Assembly (NCBI RefSeq): GCF_963678635.1
Contig: NC_087067.1
Location: 48,649,618-48,713,617, forward strand
DNA from: Symsagittifera roscoffensis
Taxonomy: Eukaryota; Xenacoelomorpha; Acoela; Convolutidae
DNA: 64,000 nucleotides
Direction: 5' to 3'
Each line of letters opens with the position of its first letter. Position 1 is the stretch's first letter. A program made the translations under genes and the position numbers. The notes under the pieces were generated by a model. The model was not told the origin of the DNA. It searched no databases and was given only the letters and a program-made list of their open reading frames with translations. Of the stretch, positions 1 through 11,100 are shown one piece after another.

Positions 1-469
1 GAAAAATAAACAACAAAGAAAATTGAAAATAAAACAAAAGTTTTGAAAAAAAAACCTATTTTTGCGAATAATTTTCTGTTGCCTTTTCTCTTTGTTTTTC
101 TCGACAAGGAAAAATTGAAGTGATTTTTTTTTTCGAATCTCGACTGAAAGGGTTTTAATAAGATATATCATTCTAACCGTTTGGATGATAATTTGTGGTA
201 ACTGATTTTGGTCCAAAAGTCCCAAAATTTTGCCCAAAAAGTGACTGGATAGAGTTAGTTTAAATTGAAAAAAGCAGCTCAAACTAGAAAAGCGTTGAAT
301 GAACTGCTGAAAATAAAATTTCAACATTTTAGAGTCAATTCAATCAAGTCATTTAGCTTCAGGCATAAAGTTATGAAAGTATCAAAAGCATCATTTTTGG
401 ACCGTAAAAGATAGACGTTCCGAAATTAGGAAGATCTGTGTAAGGTGTCAAATGAATGTCTAACCGTAG
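1..469. other. AT-rich intron of the CCDC162-like gene
   Basis: Presumed intronic sequence before the first exon seen. It has T and A runs and no convincing open frame, RNA gene or repeat copy that I could recognise. Confidence 0.5.
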
Positions 470-3400
470 GTCTGAACGAGGGAGACGCAGATTCAGACAC
501 AGTCAATCTGCAAGGAGGTCATCTGGCTTATATCCACTTGCGCCACTTGAGAATTAGGGAGCTGAAGAGGAACTGTCTCGCCAGTCTGAACTACTTCAGG
601 TCTCTGGAGAGAACCCTCACCGTAAATGATAATGGAGTGTCGCTTGACGGATCCCTGGATCAGGTAGATCTAATTATCTTTTTCTTCCTTTAGAAGACTA
701 TGGAGGATCTTTAAGTTTCTAGGGGAGGGTCATAGCATAATGTGAAAGATGCTTGAATGTCGCGACAAATCTTTGTTTATTCATATCGCGTGCTCGAAAT
801 GAATATCTATAGCCTGTTATTATGAATAATGAACGTAGTGAGTACTCTTATATAGGTCTTGGTGATTTTTTTTTATTTTGATTTTTCGCGGTTTGACTTG
901 TGATTTCTTTTTAAGTTCAGTGCTTTTATTTTGTTAAAAGGAAGGCAAACTCCACTATCGAACAGCAAAAGTGTAAAGGTCACGAAAAACGTGATCGACT
1001 TGTAATTTCGAAACTCAGTTGGCTATACTTTTTGTCTAGATACCTCAAGATAAACATGACCTACCGGAATACCACCTTGCATCCGGACCCAATCCACTGG
1101 AATCCCACGCGTATTTGTACAACACGCCAGCAGACTATCAGATCTATGCCTCCAAATTCATGGACCTGAGCGACGTGGAAAACCACGACGACTACTACTT
1201 TGTGGGTAATAAGTACGAAAAGCCTATTAATGAGAGCTCAATGGGGAGCGAAGAGAGTGAATTGGTCGGGACTAGTGGCAGTACACGAGTGCACGTGCAG
1301 GACGAGAAGGGATTCTACATCATGTATGATGTGGCAGTGTCCGATTTCCAGTAAGTTAGAAACTATAAAAGCCCTATGAAGTAGTACAGATTCAGGATTA
1401 AAAGCCACGCGCTTTTTCTTCAAACTCTAGGGAAAATATGAAAAATTGTACAGCGAACGAATTACTAGCAAGGTAGATTCATCGTTAACTTAAAATCAGC
1501 TAAAACAGAGTTTTTCCACCAGAAACTTGAATATTCGAGATGTGGAGGAAATATATTGGCTGACAAATATTCGGCAATGATTTCTAGACAATAAACCAAT
1601 CCTATAGAGCAGTGGCAAGCCATGTTTCTGTCTTGAAATATAAGCTGCGAAACAGTAAAACTAGAGAGATGTAAGTATGTGGTTTGATGATGCCCGAAAT
1701 CATCAAGTAACTTCAGTTTTTGATGGAGGATTTTAAGTGAAAACCATTCGGCATGTTACGTTTTTTTTAGTATGCTGGAGAAAGACCTGCTGTTGATGGG
1801 CTCATACTTCATTCAGAAGGAGAGGGAATCCTTCAAAAGATCGGAGCAAATGTTCAAAAAATCAAAACAAGGATCGGTTAGCACAAAGTAGTTTCAATCC
1901 CTGGATCGGAATTTTGTTTTTTACTGAAAAAAAATAAAGCAATGATTACTTTTTAGTTTCTCGACTCTGAATCCAAAATGGCAGAAGAATCTCACAAGTT
2001 GTCCAAATATGGACATGAAATGGTTGATCGAATGGGAGTTTTATTCGATCTCTGGAATTGCGAGTTTCAATTCCTGGAGAAGAAACAACAGCTGATCGAC
2101 CTGTACATGGAATGCTACCATCACACGCTGAATATCGAAGACCAAAGACGCCTTGCGCAGATTGTCACTGACTTGATTCATCTAAGGCCTCGAATTGACC
2201 CGAATGATTCGTACTTCGTGAAAATATACAGACTGGAAACTATAAATTTGTCCCTCAAAATAGACTTAGTTCGGAAGTTGATTGAAAGTCACGTTGAAAC
2301 GCAGCGCGACTACGTCTCACGGATCTGTCGAGAAGGTGACGAGTTCTACGGAATTCCGATGAACATTATTCCGAAACAACCGGTGTTGTTACATAACAAC
2401 TTAGGTAATCTGCAACCCCTTTACTTGCTGGAATTCCACCCCACGTTAGCTCACATAGCGGGTCTGGAGACGTTCCTTAGACATGGATTCCAGGGAGCAG
2501 TTGATCACGTTGGACCGATGACTGTGACTGAAACGTTGGCGTTGAATAAGATTTTCCTGGAAAAAGCCAATGCGGAATGGGATGCGTTGCCGCCATATGG
2601 AGGTGGTTATTCTGTCCAAGTGCAAAAGGAGGTAAGCATATTTTCCTTTTTTCAAATCGGAACAATCGCACAAAATACAGTTAGTGAAAATTTCCTGTTT
2701 TTCTAAAACGATTTGTTAAAAAATGATTTTTTTTCCCAATTATATGATTTCTTCTTAGCTCTACGCTGACATGTTTATCGAAGACCCTCTGTTTGTATGC
2801 GAAGTTGGCCACAGTTTGGCAGTTGATGAAGATGGATCCCGCAAGCCGATGGTGGAAAAGCAGAACCAGATGGTACTGTACTGGTCTAGACTGCTCGAGA
2901 TCCTCACTCTGAGACATAGGCTAATGGAGAGTGCCTGGGAAGGCGAAGTGCTTTCGAAGCTCTACAGAACTGTATGCGTGTCTGAAAAAATAGACGAGTT
3001 TCATTTGTACATGAGACTAAATCAGTTTGAATATGGTCAACAGAAGAACAGAAATCCACCCCCGTTTTTGTCTCATATAAGCGAAGACGACGGTGCACTG
3101 ATTGACCGATACATTCCTTCATTTCTAAGTCTAGCAGTGCATGAGTTGGACGACAACCAAGTGGGAAGTTTCAACTTCAGGTCCAGAGAGGGATTGCTGA
3201 AGTTGATGTCCAGTCCAACAGGTGTGGAGAATCTTCAAGTTGCATTGCTGGCTCAGATATGTAATGACAATGTGTTGCAAGTTTGCTCTGAATTGAATCT
3301 AAATGCGGCTCAGATATTCCAGAAGCCTTATGTGAATGAGAAAGAGAGATTGATGGCGGCTAACTCAAAGAAAGGAACGGGGCATTCAAAAAGGTTAGTC

Positions 3401-5144
3401 TCTGTTTGGAAGAAAATTTTATCTTTGTTTCTACTGCTTGATGAATGCTTTTCAGTAGATCCCAAAATAAGTTAGGGAACCGAGCTGAAATGTTAAGTTT
3501 CTAAAGGCTTTTATGTGAAAGGTAGATGTTATAAATTTGGCAAAAATTTTCCATTCAAATCGTTTGGGTATTTTTCTTTCTTCGTCGTTATGCTTAAAGT
3601 GGAGTGAACCGTACCTTTTAGGGGTCTTTTGGCGCCGACTAAGCCGTTTGGAGTTGCGGACAAGCACGAGAGTGAAAAGGCGGCAGATAGTGTTAAGTTG
3701 AAGCACTCCAAGAGTGCTGCGAAGACACCAGCGCCCCCCGCACACACGCCGGAAGCATTCATTTCAGTACAACTAGAAAAGGTAAAATAAAGGTTTCAAC
3801 TTCAATTGGCTACGACCGTAATTGAAATCAATCAGTTTGCCATTGGAAAGCTAAAATAAAGCTGGTTTTCAAAATGATTCTAAAACGTGGACCTCAGAAC
3901 CTTGAAAGTGTTATCTCAATTTAACTTCATAGAGCTCTAGTCTGGTCATCAAAAAATATGGAATCATAAATTTTTTGTTTTCAGATTTCTACATATTTTT
4001 TGCCCAGATTCGAAATCTGTAAAAATTTTTGATCGTTCAAATCTTCTGCAAAAATTTGTTTTTACTTTTGGTTCGAATATATTTAGAGTTTATTTAGCGT
4101 GGTGTATGTGCTGTGTTTCAGTCGTACGTGCGGGACCTGATGATGAATGAGTTTGTGAAGAAGAAGAGTCAGAATGCACTGATGATGAGGAATCAGGAGG
4201 AGGTGGAGAAGATGAAGAGGAAACTCATCTGCTGGTTCTGCACAAACCTCACCAAGAAGACCAGCGAGTACACTGCCAAGGTACCAAATGCTACCTGAGT
4301 TTATAGTTCAAAATGTTCAATTCCAATTAACTTGATAGTTATTTTATTGAGACAATTTTTTACATTTATTTAAGAGTCGATGAACGAAGTGATGAAATTT
4401 AATCCGGCTCAGATTTACTTTTTCGCGGTTTTACTTTTGATTTGTTTTCAAATTTAGTTCATTTCCTTTTTTAAAAGGAAAGCAAACTTCACTATCGAAC
4501 AGCGAAAGTGTAAAGGTCACGAAAATTGTGATCGACTTCATTTCGAAAGAGGAGTTTAATTATCAGATTCCCAGCGAAATAATAATTTAACTCATTGATC
4601 CAGTATTCTCATGTTGGGTTAATTTTATCAAAAATGTGTCAATCATAAATTGTTCTAGAAATTTTTTTTCTTTGAAATTCGAAAGTTGAGATTTTTTCAA
4701 AAATGTAAGTCCGTATTTTTCTCGTTATACTTGCGTTCATTGACTCTTTTCCTATTATATGTTTGCTAAGTTTCTGATCTTCATTTGAATTAGGAGCAGG
4801 CGTAATGTTCAAGAGGAAAAGTATGTTGAATATTGAGGAAATGGTTCCCTGGAAAAATCGAATTTAACATATATCGTGACGTATTCATAGCCTGCATGGG
4901 TCACTGAGCTGTTTATGGAAGTTGGATAGTTGCCGCTAAATAGCAATTAATTTTATGGCGAATACATTTACAATGGCATTAATGTGTATTATATTCAGAG
5001 TCAGATGTTGCTGTGCTATGGAAGTATGTTGAAACTACTGGACAGCTACCCCTTTCTCAGAGACAACTACTTCTCAGTCGGCCAGTTCAAAGAGAAGAAG
5101 GCAGCTGAAGACGACAGACCCTTGGACAACATCGCCCAACAGGG
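470..5144 (+). CDS. CCDC162: CCDC162-like exons 1-8 of the window (N-terminal half, main conserved core)
   Basis: Eight exons separated by short introns (about 80-720 bp). The two largest exons (1957-2631 and 2759-3393) encode the best conserved core, which is helical and globular rather than simple coiled coil. The exon at 3622-3781 is a Lys/Ala/Pro-rich linker. The exon at 4122-4280 (SYVRDLMMNEF onward) resumes the conserved helical region. The exon at 4999-5144 ends at phase 2 (GG) and is completed by the G at 10457. The reading frame enters exon 470-663 mid-codon, so at least one coding exon lies before the window. A MITE remnant ends next to the acceptor of exon 1040. Confidence 0.8.
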
Positions 5145-8100
5145 GTTTGTTTCGGGCTATCCGTGCTTATTTTGTTTGTTTTAACACAAGCGTAGCGTAG
5201 TGTGATAGTACGATGCAACTTTTGTTCCATTTAAGTTGCAAATAAAAGTGCTATTTTGGGTGGCCCTTTTGCCAATGTGATAAAGCTAATTTTGAGACAC
5301 TTTTGAAGAAGAGGGCAGCATTGGCATTATAATGCCATATGCTTTGATTTCATTAGTAATATTTTTTACACAGTTCTTACTTTTTTACGAGTCGATGAAC
5401 GTAGTTCAGACTCTAATACAAGGTCGCGATGATTTTTTTAAAGAAAAAGTCTTAAAGTTTGCATTTTCGCGGCTTGACTTTTGATTTCCTAAATTCAGTT
5501 AATTTCCTTTGTTAAACGTTGGGCAAACTCTACAATCGCTCAGCAAAGTGTATAGGTCACGAAAAACGTGATTGACTTCTAATTTTGAAATGGAATTGAG
5601 TTATTACACAAGCAAAGTAGTCTCAAATAGTAGTGTTCATTTTGATCAACAACCAGCTTTTAAGTGCAGCCAATGCTAAGGATATTAACACAGACTATTA
5701 AATTACAAATAAGCTTTAAGGTATCATGGATCTGTAGCGTAGAGGTAAGGAAGGAGATCCGCAACAAAATAAGAGGGTTCGAACCTGGCCCGGTTTGGAT
5801 GTTTTTATTGAATTTTTTCGTATACTAGTTAAAATGCATCCGCTCTATAATGTGAGGCATGTTAGTTGGGATTTTTTTTTCAAATTGACTGGTATGCTAT
5901 TGCATCATAATTGGCTTGCGTCAGTTAGTCATTATGTGGACTCATAATTGGCGTGCGTCACTTAGGAAAATTTTGTAGACTCAAAGTCTTACTCATTCAG
6001 TTTTCCCAGTAGCGTTATCGGTCATACTTTTGCTTGTGTATGCGAAGTGCAACGTCGCCGCTGTGGCAGATTTCCCAGCGCAATTTAAATTTAACATATT
6101 GATCTAGTTTTCTGAAATTGGGTTAATTTTATTGTAAAAGAGTCAATCAAAGGCCATCTATTTTTTTCGGAAAATAGAAAACGGGTATTTTTCAAAAAAC
6201 AAGTCAGTATTTTTTCTGATTACTTGCGTTCATTGACTCTTCCAACTGTCTGTTGGCTATGTTTTTTTTATCAAACGAAGTAAAGAAAGTCAGTAGTTTC
6301 ATATAACAGTAAAAGAATTAAAACTAGATTAGAAATTTTTCAATTCAATATACTTAGCGAGATTTTTGGAATGCACATTTCATTTCACCCTTCTAAAGCT
6401 AATGACTGGCGTTTCTTCGCCTGTTTGCGAAGCGCAGCTTCGACTCTGTTTGTAACCATTCGAATCTAATGTGGAAATTTTTGTCGCCTACCGTGTTTCG
6501 TGGTCTGTGATCTTCGTACTAGTTAGTGGAAAGCGCTTTTCGAAGACGTCGTACTAGTTAGTGGAAAGCGCTTTTCGAAGACGTTTTAGGGTTTTCATTT
6601 CACTCACATTCATATTTATACAAGCTGATCGTAATATGATACTATCAGGACATTTCATTCCAATCTTAGTCGCAAATATTTGTGCTTTTTCTGGTAGTAT
6701 CATTGTTTTCACAAAAGAGATAGAAAGACTGGCTGCTCCCTTGTGCGCTGCACATTCCGCCAGGCTCTTTTTACCGTACCCGACGGCCTTCGAAATTTTC
6801 AATTGGGTTTTTCTGACACATTTTTGTATTACCAAATATGAGATTAAGACTTCAATCAACATTATTTATTCTGTACATAAGTTGTGACAGCCTTATTAAG
6901 AGTAATGAACATAGTGAAGACTCTTGTATAGGTCTTGTCGATTTTTTTTTAATGGAAAAATTCCTTAAATGCTCTAAGAACTACAGATGTGCATTCATAC
7001 TTATTAATACATTTATGAATACACTTAGATGAATAAGCACTTTTGAGTTCAATTGAAATTCATCTGCTGAAAGTTACGCTCATAGCACTCTCCAAATACG
7101 TACCTGAAAGTGGCTCGAAAAAACGTGAACGATTTGTAGTTTCGAAAGTCAAATTTATTTTAAGATTTCCAGCGGAATAGAAACTTTAATTATTGATCCA
7201 GTTTTCACAAGTTGGGTTAAGTTCATCAGAAAAGTGCCAATCATGAATTGTTCTTGAATTTCAAAGAGCTTAAAAGGCATCTATTTTTTTCTTTGAAATT
7301 TGAAAGTTGAGATTTTTTCAACAAACTTGTGTTTTTTTCTGTTTACTTGCGTTGATTACTCTTTTCCAACTGTCGGTTGGCTATTTTTTAAGTAGAAACT
7401 TTTTTGGCTTCAGAAAGTTTTGATCTAATCTTGGATTTTTTTTCGTTTCCTCGCAACTAACCTGCCAAAAGTCTGAGATCAAGTGTTCTATCGGAAGAAC
7501 CAGTGTTAAGAATCCTCCACTTATAAACGGCTTTGACCTAGTTTTCCTGGAAAGAAGTTATAGTCATGGAAATGGTCAAACCTGAAGTTTTGACCTGTGT
7601 TGGAAAGTTTTGACTTTCTAAAACTACCCTGACGAATCTGAGGTTCAGCGTTCAATAGAAATAATTAACAGGAATTTTGTCTGCATCAGCAGCTACACAC
7701 TTATTTGTTTTTAAAAAAAATGTTTATTTGAGATTTTTCGAATTTTTGCTGAGAACTACCCTGCCGAATTTAAGAGAAAGGGATAAATTGAAAGAACAGG
7801 TGATCGTTTTGTGTCCTTTTTGTAGGAAAAGCTACTTGGACTTAAAAAAAATGTTCATAGTTCTGACCACAAATCAGCTATGGACTTGGTAAGTTTTAGA
7901 TTTTGTTACTTTGTTTGAAATTACACATTACCTTCTGCGTTTCAACATTTTCTGGTAGGTCAGTAAATCGATGGATGTATCAGCAAACTGAAAACTGACA
8001 GACCGGCTCATTCAACCAAAAATGGAATGTTTTTAACGTAACCATATGACCTTAAGGCTGAAATTTGTACAATATGACAAATCTGTGCGACGAACCGAAA

Positions 8101-11100
8101 ATTGAAACCAAGAATGAGAAGAACTTTTCATAAAACCCAGTTTAAAAATTATTGTTTAGCCCAGGAAAAATTGATTTTATAAATCTTTGATTCAATAGCT
8201 GATGCATTATTACGTAACTCGGCTTACTGATCTTGTAATATACTGACGCTTAATGAAAGCAAGCCGAAAATCTATCAAACAGATACTCCAGCTATAGCTT
8301 GGTCCCATATTTTTTAAAGCGAACGAGGTTATCAGACTCATAATCTGCAGATTTGAGGTCTAAATTCCGGCGCATTGAATTAGGTATATTTTTATTTGGT
8401 GGAACTGAAAAGTATTGGGAATGCTGACAAGCATTGGCAATGTAGTAGCTGCTTCATTGGTAGCTCTTGTTGGAATATTTTCAAGCGAGCGTGGCTCAGA
8501 TGCCAGAACTTGAGACTCAGAATAGGAGTAGCTGATAGCAAAATGTTTCAAGGCTTTTCCTTATCTATTTCGTTTTGTTTTTGGCTTTCTAGAGCCACTT
8601 TTTGCCGTTTTCTCGCTTGTGTTTGCGAAGTGCAGCTTCGCCTCTCTGCGGTGTAAATGTAATGCATGTCATTCGACTACATGTCAATAAAGAAAATTAT
8701 AGTTCTGGTAACGTTTCCTAGTCTGATATCTGTGAACGTTTGTTAGCAGTAAATCTATTATGTATTTGAATGCGGGCTTCACTATCTCGCCATATTTAAA
8801 CTTTTTCAACGTATTATTTCTGCATGTTTAACGAAAGAATTTTTTCACGTTTAAGGTATATCGTACATTGCAATTGTTAAGATTTTTTTCGATTTTCCAG
8901 TTTGATGTCAAGGATTATTTCATCAATTTTGTAATTAGCTACCTTATGGTGGGATGCTATAAGGATTCCCCAGGGGTTCGAATTTGGCCTACATAAATGG
9001 ATAACCAAATCCTTTTAGTTTTCGAGATACGGCAATTTTCGAGAAAATTTGAATATGAAAAATGTCTCTAATTTTGATTTTCTCAACCCTGTAATTGAGT
9101 GCTGCCAGGGTACTCTCAGGGATTGCGAATCTTGTCCCCAAATCTCACTTCCAAAATCCTTGTAGTTTTCGAGATATGACGTTTTTTTTAATGATTTTTT
9201 CAAAAACTTTCAAAAAACTTAGATTAAAAAATATTCAAAAATTTTGAGGTCTTCATCCTGTAGTTGGAAACTCTGAGGGTACCCTCAGGGGTTGCGAATC
9301 TTCCCTTTAAATGTGACTGCCTAAATCCCTATAGTTTTCGAGATATGACATTTAAAGGATTTTTTCAAACAATTTTCAAGGAAACAAATTTAACTTTTTT
9401 TTCTTTCAAAATATGAGTTTTCCATGTTTGTAGTCGGAGCTATCAGAGTACTCTCAGGGCCTTAGGGAATGCGAATCTTGCCTCCGAATATTACTACTCA
9501 AATCTTTGTAGTTTTCGAGATATGACGTGTTTCATGATTTCTTTAATTTTTCAGAAAACTTAGGTTTAAAAAATTCAAACATTTTTTGTTAGTTTCGTAC
9601 TGCAAAGGTGCTCTCACGAGCTGCAAGTTGCAAAAAACTTGCGTCCAAATGCGACTGCTCCAGTGCTCTTAGTTTCCGAGATGTGACGTTTGTTATGTCT
9701 CTTTTTTTAAATTGTTCAAAGAACTTAGTTATAAATAATTTTACAAAGTTTGAAGTTCACATTTCTATTTTAAGGCTCTTCCATTGCACTTCCAGGAGTT
9801 ACTAGTTTTGCCTCCAAATATGACGGCACAAATCCTTGTAGTTTTCTGGATATGAAGTTTTTTGTGATTTTTCAAAGGAAACATTTTTTTTCTTCAAATT
9901 TTGAAGCTCCCAACCCAGTAGTTGGGGGATGCCAGAGTACTCAGAGGGTTTGCGAATCTTGCCTCTAAATATGACTGCTCAATTTTTTTTTGAGATATGA
10001 CGTTTTTTATGGTTTTTTTAAAAAGTTTTTAAAGTTTAAGTTTGAATTATCTCAAAATTTGATTTTCCCAACGCTGTAGTTTGGTACTGTGAGAGTACTC
10101 TCAGGAGTTAAAAGTTTTGCTGCCCAATGCGACTGCTCATTTGCTTTTAGTTTCCGAGATGTGACGTTTTTTGATTTCATTTTGAAATGTTTCAAAGAAC
10201 TTCACAGAATTATATGGTTTTTCTGAAATTAAGTTTAAAAAAAATTGACAAAAATTTTTACAAAATTTGAAATTACCATTCCTGTAATTGGGTGCTGTCA
10301 GAGTACACTCAAAGGATGCAGATCTTATTTCCAATATCTGCGGTTTTTATTATCTATTAAAAACTCGAATCACCGGAGGTGCGTTACATGCTAATTGTTT
10401 TTAAATTAAAGCCTTATAAAATTAGCTTTGTAATTGACAAAATATGTTGTCTTCAGGAACTTCGTGAAGCGCCCTCGTCGTGTGCTATCGTCGAATGGGA
10501 AGCAGGTGTTGAACATCTGGTTCATCCCCCACCCAAGTGAACTGATGCACCTGTTCCGCAATCTGGACGAGGACTCCAAGAACAAAGCTTGTCTGCAGAT
10601 GTGCACAATCGTATCAGCCGTGAGTTTGTTAATACATGAGAATAGAAGAAACGGGACTGTAATTGTCAATTCTTCCAGAAGTAACTTTTGGATATTTTAA
10701 AATCGGCGTTTGGTGGAATTGGCGTTCGGTGGAATACAGCAAGAAAATAATAAAAGTTTGATGCTTTAATCAGAAATGTTTTAGGTCCATGATATCTTCA
10801 AGTTGCTCTCAGCCCATGCCATGGCCGGATGTTCCTACGCCAGACTGGGCTCACAGGTCAACACCGTTTCAGCCGCCTGGGGAGGCATAGAGGGCATCGG
10901 CACTGAACTGGTGGAGATCCAGAAGCAGATCAATGCTCTGGCTAACCCGAATGACCCAGAGCAGGTGACTGGCTTCCTGAAGTTGAAGAGAGAGACGATG
11001 TTGTTGGAGTTCGAGACTGCTGTGAGATACCCGATCAGAGATCAGTTCATTGTTGCCAAGAACACAAGAGCTTACCAGGTTCGGATTGCTACGAATGAGC

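Larger units (their letters stand above)
5145..10456. other. 5.3-kb repeat-filled intron of the CCDC162-like gene
   Basis: No exon fits here: phase 2 at 5144 joins directly to 10457. Contents in order: a fragment of the composite tRNA-bearing element (5185-5280), a split MITE A (5390-6262) with a tRNA-derived insert, a 35-bp tandem duplication (6515-6584), another MITE A (6896-7390), degraded composite-element remnants (8300-8370 tRNA-like, 8480-8655 3' part) and a satellite array (8930-10330). Short ORFs here are not supported as genes. Confidence 0.7.

Noticed and set aside
1978-2706. ATG at 1978 as the start of a separate protein
   Set aside because: The frame is open back to the acceptor at 1956, in phase with upstream exons at 1771 and 1040, so this is an internal methionine.
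6554-7032. Overlapping ORFs of about 60-110 codons on both strands
   Set aside because: They lie in a repeat-filled intron, mirror each other, run into a MITE and show no domain or splice support.
8930-10340. Regularly spaced repeats, considered as a CRISPR array
   Set aside because: The unit is ~165 bp, diverged over its whole length, without short identical repeats separated by unique spacers, and it is in an animal intron.
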